In this document: one piece after another, positions 8,069-17,134 of the stretch
Position numbering within the stretch: the first letter of the stretch is position 1
How the letters are laid out: each line of letters begins with the position of its first letter
Assembly: GCA_937995745.1 (NCBI GenBank)
Contig: CALKIU010000122.1
Location: 1 to 64,000, forward strand
Source of the DNA: an uncultured Bacillaceae bacterium
GTDB taxonomy: Bacteria > Bacillota > Bacilli > Bacillales > Cytobacillaceae
Direction: 5' to 3'
DNA length: 64,000 nucleotides
Program-made: the position numbers and the translations under genes
The notes under the pieces: model-generated
The model's input: only the letters and a program-made list of their open reading frames with translations
Database searches by the model: none
Told to the model about the DNA's origin: nothing

Positions 8069-9016
8069 ATGGCACAGTTGATCAAATTGCAAGATTATAT
8101 ATCAAGATACGAACAGAATATTTTTGTTTATTCTTCGAGATTCGTCACTCTTAAAAAAAAGAATTGGAAGAGGTTTTATTTTTCCCGTAAGAAGGCCGGT
8201 TTTGCGCAGGCCTCCGGGCTGGATTTTGATTTTTCTGAAAGCCGGGAAAAAAGCAAGGTTTCCTTGTTCCGAAAGATGGCGAATTTTTGCCGGCGAAAAC
8301 GGGGGGGAACGGAACCGGCGTCCCCCGCGCATTTTCCGCCTGGCCATGAAGAAACATCCCGTTCCGTTTTTAACCGGAACAGGCCGGTCCAGGATGACGA
8401 ACTGAAACGCCGGTTTTTGGATGAAATTTTTCCCCTTCAACTCAAGTGGGCGAGCGCAACTTTAACGGAAATGTCCTTTGTCGATAACCGGTTTTACCGG
8501 GATCCCTTGCTGAAATATTTTTTGCAGCGATTTCCTGACAACTTTTTCGTCTTATACAAACCCGTTTTTATGGTCAAAACGGCTCCCGTTGAGACCGAAT
8601 CCATCTTGATTACGCCGACTGATGTTTGGTGCCTGAGCTTTTTGGAATATGAAGACAACGCTGTTTATTTCTGCACGGCGGATCGATTTTGGCTCAAAAA
8701 AGTCGGCCGCCGTGAAGAAAATGTGTTGAATCCGCTCCCGGCGTTGAACAGAACAGAAAAAATTGTCAAAAACATTCTTGAAAAGCACGCATCGGACTTG
8801 TCAATACATAAAGTAGTATTAAGCAGAAACGGCTATTTTGATATTCTTTTTGCTCCCCCCGGGACGAGGTTTATCGACAAAAAACAGTATGAATCATGGT
8901 TTCAGACGATGCGGGCCCATTCTTCGCCCGTTAAACACGCCCAATTGGCGGCCGCCCGGGCTTTGCTGGAACATTGCCGGACGCAAGCCGTTCCCAGACC
9001 GGAATGGAGATATTAG
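8069..9016 (+). CDS. ytlQ: Conserved protein YtlQ, function unknown
   Basis: A 315-residue soluble protein without signal peptide or membrane helix. The first ~110 residues are strongly basic and low in conservation-type motifs. The remainder (about 120-300) looks like one alpha/beta domain with ESILITPTDVWCLSFLEYED and NPLPALNRTEKIV. The second segment is loosely like NERD-type domains, but I see no complete nuclease motif. Identification rests on position between ytlP and ytlR. The ATG follows GGGAAAGG. No function is assigned. Confidence 0.7.
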   Translation: MAQLIKLQDYISRYEQNIFVYSSRFVTLKKKNWKRFYFSRKKAGFAQASGLDFDFSESREKSKVSLFRKMANFCRRKRGGTEPASPAHFPPGHEETSRSVFNRNRPVQDDELKRRFLDEIFPLQLKWASATLTEMSFVDNRFYRDPLLKYFLQRFPDNFFVLYKPVFMVKTAPVETESILITPTDVWCLSFLEYEDNAVYFCTADRFWLKKVGRREENVLNPLPALNRTEKIVKNILEKHASDLSIHKVVLSRNGYFDILFAPPGTRFIDKKQYESWFQTMRAHSSPVKHAQLAAARALLEHCRTQAVPRPEWRY

Positions 9017-9048
9017 AAATCATCATTATAAAGACAGGGTTGATTTAT

Positions 9049-9978
9049 ATGCAAACCATCCATTTTATTGTCAATCCCACAGCGAAAAACGGATATTCCC
9101 TTCAAATATGGAATGAACTCGAGCAAATGCTTAACAACAAAGGTGTTTCATATACGGTCTATTTTACCGAATACCCGGGGCATGCCGGGGAATTGGCAAA
9201 AGAAATTGCCGATTCGCTGGCAGGGGCCCCCGGATTGATCGCCGTTGTCGGAGGGGACGGAACGCTTCATGAAGCGGTCAACGGAATAATCGGACGGGAA
9301 AATATAAAAATCGCTGACATTCCGGCAGGGTCGGGAAATGATTTTTCGCGCGGACTTCAATTGCCCCTTGACCCTTCCGCGGCACTGGAAGGAATTTTGC
9401 GAAAAATCGATAAACAACCCTTTTTGATGGATGTGGGAAAAGTGGCCACCGTTGGCGGTCAAGTGCATTATTTTGTAAATAATTTTGGAGCCGGTTTTGA
9501 TGCGGAAATTGCCTATAAAGTCAACCGATCCAGATTGAAAAAGTTTTTTAACCGCTTTTCCCTCGGTACGATTGTCTATGTTTATTTCCTGATCAGTGTG
9601 GCGCTGACCTTGAAAAGAGCGAACGTATTGCTGACCGTTGATGATAAACGGTATGAGTTTCAAGACACCTGGCTTGTTAACGTTTCCAACCACCCTTATA
9701 TTGGCGGGGGAATGAAGCTGGCTCCCGACGCGGTTGTGAATGACGGGTTGTTGGATATTACGGTCATTCACCAAATTTCGCGTATAAAGCTTTTGCTTTT
9801 GTTTGTAACCGTTTTTTGGGGCGGCCATAAAAAATTTAAAGAAGTGTCCGTATTCAGAGGAAAAAATATAACGATTCGGTCTTCCGAAAAAATGGTTCTC
9901 CATGCCGACGGCGAATATATTGGAGAAACTCCTGTCGAAGTTCGCCTTCTTCCGGGAAAATTGGCTGTTGTAAAGTAA
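9049..9978 (+). CDS. ytlR: Diacylglycerol/lipid kinase family protein YtlR
   Basis: A 309-residue member of the DagK/YegS lipid kinase family. The nucleotide-binding motif GGDGTLHEAVNG is at about 67-78, followed by PAGSGNDFSRG (about 93-103). The C-terminal beta domain ends in HADGEYIGETPVEVRLLPG, characteristic of the family. It probably phosphorylates a membrane lipid on the cytoplasmic face. The ATG at 9049 is chosen (AGGG upstream, start QTIHFIVNP typical); the longer frame from 8974 overlaps ytlQ without a ribosome site. Lipid substrate not determinable. Confidence 0.88.
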   Translation: MQTIHFIVNPTAKNGYSLQIWNELEQMLNNKGVSYTVYFTEYPGHAGELAKEIADSLAGAPGLIAVVGGDGTLHEAVNGIIGRENIKIADIPAGSGNDFSRGLQLPLDPSAALEGILRKIDKQPFLMDVGKVATVGGQVHYFVNNFGAGFDAEIAYKVNRSRLKKFFNRFSLGTIVYVYFLISVALTLKRANVLLTVDDKRYEFQDTWLVNVSNHPYIGGGMKLAPDAVVNDGLLDITVIHQISRIKLLLLFVTVFWGGHKKFKEVSVFRGKNITIRSSEKMVLHADGEYIGETPVEVRLLPGKLAVVK

Positions 9979-10047
9979 AGTTTGGAAAAATGAATTGGCG
10001 TCGTTCCTAGAAGTTTTCAGCGGAGAGATTTCAGTGGAGGGATAGGT

Positions 10048-12201
10048 ATGGTTGCGAATGTTCCCCGGCAACGAAAGTTTTCTGCCTTTTTGGATGAAAT
10101 GCGGATTATTACCATATTGCTTCCTAACATGTACCATAACGGACATTCATCCCGGTTTTTTCTGATAAAAAATGATTGGAAAGTTGAATTGGAAATTCTC
10201 GAGGTCCGGCCTTTGGATGGGAAAACAAAATATGTATGCCGTTCTCCAGTTGAGCCGGAAATCGGAAAAATATACCGGATTGCGGACCAATACGGGGAAG
10301 AAACCGACCTGCAAATCGGGGCAGTGATTAGGACGCCTGAATTTGACCGGAAATTTTATTACCCCGGTCCGTTGGGAATGGCGTACAGTCCGGAACGGAC
10401 GGTTTTTCGGGTTTGGGCTCCGACGGCAACGAACGTGAAGTTAAATCTTTACAATCGGGATTTGACGAAAGCCGCGTCCATGGAGATGACCCGTAAAGAC
10501 CGGGGAGTTTGGGAACTTGCCGTATCCGGGGACTTAGAATATTATTTTTATACGTTCTCCGTATGCGTCAATTTTTGTTGGAGGGAAGCCGTTGATCCGT
10601 ATGCCGTGGCCGTTTCGGCCAACGGAACGCACGGCGCGATCGTCGATTTGAAGAAGACGGACATCGGGAGGGTCGCGCTTCCTCCCCTGGAACATGATGT
10701 GGATGCCATTATTTATGAGACGCATATCCGGGATTTTACGATTCACCCGAACAGCGGCGTGAAACAAAAAGGGACTTATTCCGGAGCGGCTGAATGGAAT
10801 ACGAAGACCGGGTGCGGCGCGTCCACTTGCCTGTCGTACGTGAAAGAATTGGGAGTCACCCATGTGGAATTTTTGCCATGGCATGATTTTGCCGGAGTGG
10901 ATGAACTGGGTGACAAACAAGAATATAACTGGGGTTACAATCCTCTTCATTTTAATGCCCCGGAAGGAAGTTACTCCCTCGACCCGGAAAATCCTTATGC
11001 GCGGATTATCGAGCTCAAGAAAATGATTAACCGCTTTCACGAGGCGGGCCTGGGTGTGATTATGGATGTCGTTTACAATCATGTTTATATTCGCGAACAA
11101 TCCTCTTTTGAAAAAATAGTTCCCGGCTATTTTTTTCGCCATGACGAGAACGGTCTGCCGTCAAACGGCACCGGCGTCGGCAATGATTTTGCCTCCGAGC
11201 GGCTGATGGCGAGAAAATTCATTTTGGACTCCGTGCAGTTTTGGAAAGAAGAATATGATGTGGACGGTTTCCGTTTTGATTTAATGGGAATCTTGGATAT
11301 TGAGACGATGAATTCGGTTCGCGCTCTCCTGGACAATTATGAATCCCGCACATTGCTCATCGGCGAAGGGTGGGACCTTCCCACACCTCTTCCACCCTCG
11401 CAAAAGGCAAATATGCGCAATCAGGAAAAGCTGCCCCGCATCGGACAGTTCAACGATTTTTTCCGCGACACGATTAAAGGAAGCACATTTGACCTGTATG
11501 ACCGGGGGTATGTTCTCGGAAACAACCGCCTTCGCGGCGCGGTAAAACTCGCCCTTGCCGGAAGCATCGGTCCGGATGACGGAAAAGGATTGTTTCTCGC
11601 GCCCGGACAAAGCGTGAATTATGTGGAGTCCCATGACAATCATACGTTTTGGGACAAAATGAAAGTTTGCCTCCGGGAAGAGGAACCGGAAGTGCGCAAA
11701 AAGAGGCAGCGTTTGGCTACGGTGATGGTTCTTTTGGCGCAGGGAATTCCTTTTCTTCACAGCGGGCAGGAGTTTTTCCGGACCAAACAGGGCATCGGAA
11801 ACAGCTACCGCTCTCCCGATGAAATCAACCGTTTGGATTGGAATGAAATGGTCCGCAATTTCCATCACGTCCGGTATATCAAAGGAATCATTGCCATAAG
11901 GAAATCCCACCGGGCCTTCCGTTTCCCAAAAGCCGAATTAATCCGCAAACATATGCGTTTTTTGGAAACGGACGAACCGGTCTTGGCTTATGTGCTTGAG
12001 GATGTCGGCCGGTACGGGGATTGGGGCCGGTTCATCGTTTGCTTCAACCCCGCCGCACAAGAGCGGCAGATTGAATTGCCCGACCAAGAGTGGGCGGTTT
12101 TGGCCGATGAAAAAGAAGCCCGTCCAGACCCGGTAAGAATCCACCGCGGGAAAAAACTTGTTTTAAAGCCCTTCAGTTCGTATGTTTTGGCCGCCCGGTG
12201 A
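10048..12201 (+). CDS. amyX: Type I pullulanase
   Basis: A 717-residue GH13 debranching enzyme that cuts alpha-1,6 links in pullulan or glycogen-type glucans. No signal peptide, so it is cytoplasmic like B. subtilis AmyX (718 aa). An N-terminal beta domain and CBM48-like region (about 110-200) precede the barrel. The type I signature YNWGYNP is at about 292. The catalytic set is visible: nucleophile Asp in GFRFDLMG (about 410), acid/base Glu in IGEGWD (about 440), and Asp in VESHDNH (about 529). Start follows GGAGGGATAGG. It may act on intracellular glycogen or imported maltodextrins. Confidence 0.95.
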   Translation: MVANVPRQRKFSAFLDEMRIITILLPNMYHNGHSSRFFLIKNDWKVELEILEVRPLDGKTKYVCRSPVEPEIGKIYRIADQYGEETDLQIGAVIRTPEFDRKFYYPGPLGMAYSPERTVFRVWAPTATNVKLNLYNRDLTKAASMEMTRKDRGVWELAVSGDLEYYFYTFSVCVNFCWREAVDPYAVAVSANGTHGAIVDLKKTDIGRVALPPLEHDVDAIIYETHIRDFTIHPNSGVKQKGTYSGAAEWNTKTGCGASTCLSYVKELGVTHVEFLPWHDFAGVDELGDKQEYNWGYNPLHFNAPEGSYSLDPENPYARIIELKKMINRFHEAGLGVIMDVVYNHVYIREQSSFEKIVPGYFFRHDENGLPSNGTGVGNDFASERLMARKFILDSVQFWKEEYDVDGFRFDLMGILDIETMNSVRALLDNYESRTLLIGEGWDLPTPLPPSQKANMRNQEKLPRIGQFNDFFRDTIKGSTFDLYDRGYVLGNNRLRGAVKLALAGSIGPDDGKGLFLAPGQSVNYVESHDNHTFWDKMKVCLREEEPEVRKKRQRLATVMVLLAQGIPFLHSGQEFFRTKQGIGNSYRSPDEINRLDWNEMVRNFHHVRYIKGIIAIRKSHRAFRFPKAELIRKHMRFLETDEPVLAYVLEDVGRYGDWGRFIVCFNPAAQERQIELPDQEWAVLADEKEARPDPVRIHRGKKLVLKPFSSYVLAAR

Positions 12202-12314
12202 CGGGCAGATATTTTTCCAAGAAACATTAATCTCCCGAAGAGAAGGGCCGATATAAAAAATGCGAACGTTTTTCTCGCAAAGAATTTGGGAACATTTACT
12301 TACTCCAAACAGGG

Positions 12315-12344
12315 TTGACGGGCCATCATAAATGGAGATAAAAT
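12315..12344 (+). promoter_or_regulatory. Sigma-A promoter for ytmP
   Basis: TTGACG (12315-12320), 18-nt spacer, TAAAAT (12339-12344), about 80 nt before the chosen ytmP start. Confidence 0.6.
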
Positions 12345-12421
12345 CTTACTGATAGCTTTTTGTCGTTACGGCTATGATGTCACGGATCTACCCAAAAGGA
12401 TATATACTGAAGGTGAATACG

Positions 12422-13204
12422 TTGAAACAAATACTTGGGCGAGAATGGGAAATTTCACCTGCCGGAGGTGCCACGGGGGAAGCGTTCATTGCCATTCATG
12501 AAAAAGAAAAGCTTTTTTTAAAAAGGAATTCTTCTCCTTTTTTGGCTGTGTTGTCAGCTGAGGGAATTGTGCCAAAACTCGTTTGGACAAAAAGACTGGA
12601 AAACGGAGATGTGATCACGGCGCAGAAATGGCTGTCCGGCAGAGTGCTGAGGCCGGAGGAAATGAATCAGGAACGGGTTGCCAAACTCCTTCACAAAATT
12701 CATACCTCAGCCCCGCTTCTCAATATGTTAAAAAAAATGGGTAAATCCCCTGTCAAACCGGAAGGATGGTTAAAGAAAATTGAAGAGCGGCTGGATGAGG
12801 AAATTTATTCCCTGCCGGTAGTGACTTCTTCATTGCAATTTTTGCGGCGGGAAGCTGAAAATGTTTGGACGGATCTCCAAGTCGTCTGCCATTGCGATGT
12901 GAATCATAACAACTGGCTGCTTGGAGAAAACGGCCAATTGTATTTGATCGATTGGGATGAGGCAATGATTGGCGATCCGGCCATTGATTTGGGGATGCTT
13001 TTGCATTGGTATATTCCCAGGAATGAGTGGGACGACTGGATTCGTTTGTATGGCGCTGAATTGACTCCCCAACTTCTCCTGCGCATGAAATGGTATGTGA
13101 TCGCACTTACGTTGAATTCCATCCAATGGCATATGGATCTGGACAGGTTGGCTGAAATGGACAAACAGATCCGTTTTTTAGAAGAAAATCTTCACAGAAG
13201 CTGA
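12422..13204 (+). CDS. ytmP: Aminoglycoside phosphotransferase-like kinase YtmP
   Basis: A 260-residue protein-kinase-like-fold phosphotransferase. The catalytic loop CHCDVNHNNW is at about 156-165 (Asp base) and the metal-binding IDWDEA at about 176. The N-terminal lobe holds FLKRNSSPFLAVLSAEG. Family members phosphorylate small hydroxylated molecules such as choline or aminoglycosides; the substrate of YtmP is not known. TTG at 12422 is chosen because GAAGGTGA precedes it and the sequence then begins KQILGREWEISPAGG. An ATG at 12374 is the alternative. Its end overlaps the convergent ytzH by 13 bp. Confidence 0.85.
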   Translation: MKQILGREWEISPAGGATGEAFIAIHEKEKLFLKRNSSPFLAVLSAEGIVPKLVWTKRLENGDVITAQKWLSGRVLRPEEMNQERVAKLLHKIHTSAPLLNMLKKMGKSPVKPEGWLKKIEERLDEEIYSLPVVTSSLQFLRREAENVWTDLQVVCHCDVNHNNWLLGENGQLYLIDWDEAMIGDPAIDLGMLLHWYIPRNEWDDWIRLYGAELTPQLLLRMKWYVIALTLNSIQWHMDLDRLAEMDKQIRFLEENLHRS

Positions 13205-13470
13205 TTCATTTCGGAAACCCATTGGGATAATTGGTTCTGATGGTCTTGGACATGCTGGTTTATATCGGCGGAGTAAGCCCCTTGCTGGCAGTAACTGTAA
13301 ATATCTGTAAGGATGCTTTTTGTTCTTTGATCAAGATTCTCGTCCATCAACAGTGATTTGATCAAACGTTTTGCCTGTTCCCATTCCGATACTGAGCCGC
13401 AGCACTCTTTATGTTGATTTTCCAGAATATCTTTCAAAATCATGATCAGATGTTCCTGTTGCAGTGACAC
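13192..13470 (-). CDS. ytzH: YtzH-like small protein
   Basis: A 92-residue, mostly helical, acidic protein with a Cys pair (KECCGSVSEWEQ) and a glutamine-rich C-terminus. It matches B. subtilis YtzH in size and place (between ytmP and trmB). GTG at 13470 is chosen because AAAGGGAG precedes it; the long upstream extension to 13713 is basic, lacks a start signal and looks like untranslated DNA. Function unknown. Confidence 0.8.
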   Translation of the reverse strand: MSLQQEHLIMILKDILENQHKECCGSVSEWEQAKRLIKSLLMDENLDQRTKSILTDIYSYCQQGAYSADINQHVQDHQNQLSQWVSEMNQLL

Positions 13471-13648
13471 ATTCGCACTCCCTTTCACCCGGGTAATAAT
13501 TTTTCTTGAAAAGAATTCACAATTAATATGTGGATTCTTTTTTCGTTTATTCACTTTTTTCTCAATCGCGGAGCGGAAGAGTTCATGCGGTACCCGGCCG
13601 TGACGGCCTTTGTAACCTACGCCCATTCGGGATATTTTTATGATTGTC

Positions 13649-13677
13649 TTGAGAAAGAAAAAGTCATTTTGTATGAT
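13649..13677 (+). promoter_or_regulatory. Sigma-A promoter for trmB
   Basis: TTGAGA (13649-13654), 17-nt spacer, TATGAT (13672-13677), about 75 nt before trmB. Confidence 0.6.
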
Positions 13678-13751
13678 TAGGAAGGGTTGTTTGTGAACAT
13701 TTTTGCAAAACATAAAACGTTAAAGAAAAATATGAACTTAGAGGTGTTGAT

Positions 13752-14390
13752 ATGCGTTTGCGTCGGAAACCGTGGGCCAAGGACATGTTGAAAGCCCACC
13801 CGGAATATGTGATACCGGAACCCGAACGGTATAAAGGAAAATGGAATGAGGTGTTTGGCAATGACAATCCGATCCATCTCGAGGTTGGAACGGGAAAGGG
13901 CAAGTTTATCACGGAAATGGCCAAACTCCATCCTCATATAAATTTTATAGGCGTTGAATTATACGACAGTGTCATTGTTTCCGCCCTGAAAAAATTGCTG
14001 GAAACGGAACTTCCCAATGTAAAGCTGTTGCAAGTGAATGCCAAAGATTTGAGAAATTTTTTTGCCAAAGGGGAAGTGAGCCGGATTTATTTGAATTTTT
14101 CCGATCCGTGGCCAAAAAAGCGCCATGAGAAGCGGAGGCTGACCCATAAGAATTTTTTGGAGATTTATGAAGACATTCTGATCGATAAAGGGGAAATCCA
14201 TTTAAAGACAGACAACCAGGCATTTTTTGAATACTCTTTGCTCAGTTTTTCCGCCTACGGCCTCTTGTTGAAAGATATCAGCCTCGATTTGCACAACAGC
14301 GATTTCGAAGGGAATATTATGACAGAATATGAGGAAAAGTTTTCGGAAAAGGGAAACCGCATTTACCGCTGCGAAGTTCAGTTCAGTTAG
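13752..14390 (+). CDS. trmB: tRNA (guanine-N7)-methyltransferase TrmB
   Basis: A 212-residue SAM-dependent enzyme that makes m7G46 in the tRNA variable loop. The SAM loop EVGTGKGKF is at about 43-51. The family-specific FSDPWPKKRHEKRRL is at about 116-130, followed by LKTDNQAFFEYSL. The N-terminal MRLRRKPWAKDML and full length match B. subtilis TrmB. The ATG follows GAGGTG. Confidence 0.95.
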   Translation: MRLRRKPWAKDMLKAHPEYVIPEPERYKGKWNEVFGNDNPIHLEVGTGKGKFITEMAKLHPHINFIGVELYDSVIVSALKKLLETELPNVKLLQVNAKDLRNFFAKGEVSRIYLNFSDPWPKKRHEKRRLTHKNFLEIYEDILIDKGEIHLKTDNQAFFEYSLLSFSAYGLLLKDISLDLHNSDFEGNIMTEYEEKFSEKGNRIYRCEVQFS

Positions 14391-14452
14391 AACGGCAAAC
14401 TCTCCCCTGGCTGGTACGTGAAAAAAGGTTTCAAAATTTTTTCGGCAAAGAT

Positions 14453-14481
14453 TTGATTATATTCAGAAAGTTTAATATATT
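14453..14481 (+). promoter_or_regulatory. Sigma-A promoter for the crotonase-like gene
   Basis: TTGATT (14453-14458), 17-nt spacer, TATATT (14476-14481), about 98 nt before the start at 14579. Confidence 0.55.
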
Positions 14482-14578
14482 AAAAGAAGATTTACGTAAA
14501 AAAGATGTCGATGTTTGTTGATTTCTGAATGATCAATCATCGATGAGGGGTTTAACGAAATTTACAGGGGAGAGGAAA

Positions 14579-15397
14579 ATGAGAGTAGGAATCAGACGTT
14601 TGGCCGAGGAACAGGCCAAAATCACCGTGCAGGAATCGGCCGGTTTGGCGATCATCACCATTAAGCGTCCGCAAAAGCGCAATGCTTTGACGGCGAAAAT
14701 GTGGAATGAACTAACGGAGATCGGCGAGAGGATCCTGGAGAATCCGAAAAATAAAGTGGTTCTTTTGCGGGGTTACGGAGAAAACTTTACCGCCGGCTCC
14801 GATATAAAAGAGTTTCATGAGATGACGTTGGAAGAAGCGGAAAATGCCTTTGTCTTAATGGAAAAGACAATTTCCACTTTTGAGAAATTGCCCATTCCGA
14901 CGATCGGCGTGATTAACGGTCCGGCCATGGGTGCGGGTCTGGAGCTTGCGCTGGCGTGCGATATCAGAATCGGTTCGGAAAAAGCAAGGCTCGGCATTCC
15001 TATCGGCAAGCTGGGCATCACTTTGAACAACAAGTTTGCCGCCCGCCTCGTCAATTTAATCGGTCCGAGCTTGACAAAAGATCTCGTGTATACCGGAAGG
15101 ATTTTACGGGCGGAAGAGGCCCATCGGCTCGGCATGCTTAATTATTTGGTGGAAGAAAGGAATTTGGACAGATTTGCGATCCGGCTCGGGAAATTGGTGG
15201 CCTCCCAATCACCCGCATCGCTGCTTGCCGTTAAAAGAGCGGTGAGCGAATGTGTCAACAGTGTGCCGGTATTATGGAAAGGTTCCACACCGTTTGTGGA
15301 TCCGATTGATTTCCCGGAAGGATGTGCGGCATTTGTGGAAAAACGCCCGCCCCGTTTTGAAAGAAGGCCGATCAAAAAATTGTTGGAAGACAGTTAA
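14579..15397 (+). CDS. Enoyl-CoA hydratase/isomerase family protein, atypical active site
   Basis: A 272-residue crotonase-fold protein. Both oxyanion-hole segments are clear: NFTAGSDIKEF (about 69-79) and NGPAMGAGLELALACD (about 113-128). The C-terminal EGCAAFVEKRPPRF is typical. The two hydratase glutamates are not in place: the PE position reads PIGKLG (Ile142) and the second is Asp168 in SLTKDLVYTG. The enzyme may be an isomerase, hydrolase or decarboxylase rather than a hydratase. The ATG follows GGGGAGAGG. It has its own promoter and terminator. B. subtilis has no such gene at this place, so it is probably an insertion. Confidence 0.85.
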   Translation: MRVGIRRLAEEQAKITVQESAGLAIITIKRPQKRNALTAKMWNELTEIGERILENPKNKVVLLRGYGENFTAGSDIKEFHEMTLEEAENAFVLMEKTISTFEKLPIPTIGVINGPAMGAGLELALACDIRIGSEKARLGIPIGKLGITLNNKFAARLVNLIGPSLTKDLVYTGRILRAEEAHRLGMLNYLVEERNLDRFAIRLGKLVASQSPASLLAVKRAVSECVNSVPVLWKGSTPFVDPIDFPEGCAAFVEKRPPRFERRPIKKLLEDS

Positions 15398-15407
15398 AAA
15401 GCCACAC

Positions 15408-15442
15408 AAAAAGCCCGCTTTTTTAAGAAGCGCGGCTTTTTT
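15408..15442. terminator. Bidirectional terminator between crotonase and P-loop gene
   Basis: AAAAAGCCCGCTT pairs with AAGCGCGGCTTTTTT around a short loop. A-runs on the left and T-runs on the right make it usable by both convergent genes. Confidence 0.75.
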
Positions 15443-15447
15443 CGTTT

Positions 15448-16242
15448 TTATACTTGTATGTGGATATCGATGGAATACAATTCCAATCCTAAATTTTCAG
15501 AGAATTGTTCAAAAATGTCTTTCTGCAGTTTTTCCGCCACTTCCACCAAGTTTTCGGCCGGCGGATAATGAATGGCCACGGTAACTTGAAGAATCGCCGG
15601 TCCCTCCAAATCGATACGAACCGCTTTGCATTCTTTAATATCGCGGTAATTCCGACAAATATAGGTCACCATGTCACGGTAGGCGCGTTTATAAATATGA
15701 ATGTTTCCCCGGTGAAAATCGGGCCGGACAATCGTATTTTCCCCAATCCGTTCTTTTTTCTTGGAGAAAATCGCCTTTCCTCTTTGGATGACCTTTTTAA
15801 AGAAATTTTGTTCCACTTGTTTGTAAGGAATGGGGATGACATGTTTTCCTTCCGTTTTGCGTATAAACTGGGCCATTTTTATTTCTTTGGATGAACGGAT
15901 ATTTTCAATCCGGTATATTTTTTTGAATTGTCCCAGTCCCAATTTGGCGGCGATTAACTTGACCATCCGTTCCGACGTGCCGATGACGAGCACCCTGTTG
16001 ATAAAATAATGCGCCAAAGCGAGCCGCACTTCCCTGGCATGATCTTCATCAAAAAAGATGGCCCTTTTGATGGCGGTAACGGCGTTTTTTTCAAATTTGG
16101 CGGATTTTCCGGCGACCCTTTGGCCGTTGATAATCAACAAACCGTCATCAATAATGGCGGGAATGTTTTTTTCATGGGCAAAGGACAGGGCAATCGTGCT
16201 TTTTCCGGATCCGCTCGGTCCGATTAAGGCAAAAACATCCAT
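15448..16242 (-). CDS. P-loop NTPase with C-terminal Asp23/Gls24-like region
   Basis: A 264-residue cytoplasmic protein. A P-loop GPSGSGKST stands at about 7-15, followed by IIDDGLLIINGQ (about 33-44), so the first half resembles a small nucleotide or phosphotransfer kinase. After a very basic linker (about 170-185) comes a region from RPDFHRGNIHIYKRAYRDMV to the end with alternating strands and a helix, LEGPAILQVTVAIHY. This resembles Asp23/Gls24 envelope-stress domains; that match is by eye. The ATG at 16242 follows GGAGAG; a longer frame to 16284 has no ribosome site. Substrate and partner unknown. Confidence 0.75.
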   Translation of the reverse strand: MDVFALIGPSGSGKSTIALSFAHEKNIPAIIDDGLLIINGQRVAGKSAKFEKNAVTAIKRAIFFDEDHAREVRLALAHYFINRVLVIGTSERMVKLIAAKLGLGQFKKIYRIENIRSSKEIKMAQFIRKTEGKHVIPIPYKQVEQNFFKKVIQRGKAIFSKKKERIGENTIVRPDFHRGNIHIYKRAYRDMVTYICRNYRDIKECKAVRIDLEGPAILQVTVAIHYPPAENLVEVAEKLQKDIFEQFSENLGLELYSIDIHIQV

Positions 16243-16519
16243 AACCGTCTCTCCATATTTTGTAATGACTGCTGTACATACCATTTTATCAAAAGATAAA
16301 AGATGTTAGAATATTTAATCATTGTTCCGGAAGGTTTGCGGTCGGAGCACAATTGGCGGAAAAGGCGAGAGCTCTCGGGAAGCCGAGCTTGAAGTGAAAA
16401 GGGAGCGGATAAGCAAATCAGAGGGCGGCGCGCTTTCACAGGATTAAACGTGATATTACAGGAGAAGGGCCGAAGCCGCGGCGCCGGCCCCCTTGCCTTA
16501 CAGAGACGGATGAAAACGG

Positions 16520-16834
16520 TCAAGATATTTTTTCCACGTCTATGATGCTGCCCGTTTTTGCATCGGCGACAAATTGATATTGACGCAGTTGCCCGTTTTC
16601 CCTTTTGGAAATGCCCCCTTTGTAAACGGTAAATGTAAAACCCTCTTTTTGATAAGATTGGGGCTTCATGTAAATCCAAGATCCGCTGATTGGTCCGTTT
16701 TGCTTAAAAAGTTTTTTCGCACTGGCCAATGCTTTTTCAGGGCTGATTAACGCTGTATGCGCCAAAGCTTTGCTTGCGGCATATCCGCCGACCAAACCGA
16801 TACCAAGTCCCAACAAAAATGATTTCCAGTTCAT
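16520..16834 (-). CDS. ytzB: YtzB, PepSY-domain membrane-anchored protein
   Basis: A 104-residue protein with one N-terminal membrane segment (FLLGLGIGLVGGYAASKAL, about 6-24) and an outside PepSY-type domain. That domain has ISPEKALASAKKLF, a YQFVADAKTG strand and the terminal GSIIDVEKIS. PepSY domains often bind or restrain peptidases, and the neighbour is the aminopeptidase YtoP. The ATG follows GGAGGT. Same position and size as B. subtilis ytzB. Confidence 0.82.
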   Translation of the reverse strand: MNWKSFLLGLGIGLVGGYAASKALAHTALISPEKALASAKKLFKQNGPISGSWIYMKPQSYQKEGFTFTVYKGGISKRENGQLRQYQFVADAKTGSIIDVEKIS

Positions 16835-17060
16835 TTTTTACCTCCGTCATGTATCGGGTCCGGCTATAAAAATTTACCATTTCCGGCGAATTGTCGTTCC
16901 GCCGGACAACGGATGCAACGGACCCGGAAGTAATTTTATGATAGCAAATCTGAAGAAAATCACAATAGGACGCAACAGGAAGGCCCGTCTAAACGATTAA
17001 ACGCCGCGGGATATGACCGATAAATTCCCGGAATTGGAAGGAAAGACGCCGGAAATGTGG

Positions 17061-17089
17061 TTGAAATCGTAAAAGTTCAGTAATATAAA
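17061..17089 (+). promoter_or_regulatory. Sigma-A promoter for ytoP
   Basis: TTGAAA (17061-17066), 17-nt spacer, TATAAA (17084-17089), 46 nt before the ytoP start. Confidence 0.62.
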
Positions 17090-17134
17090 AATGTACCGGT
17101 CAGTGAAAAAATGGTTACAAAGGAGCATTATACG

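Noticed and set aside
9148..10146. Minus-strand frame (332 codons) opposite ytlR
   Set aside because: Overlaps a clear lipid kinase gene, lacks domains and ribosome site.
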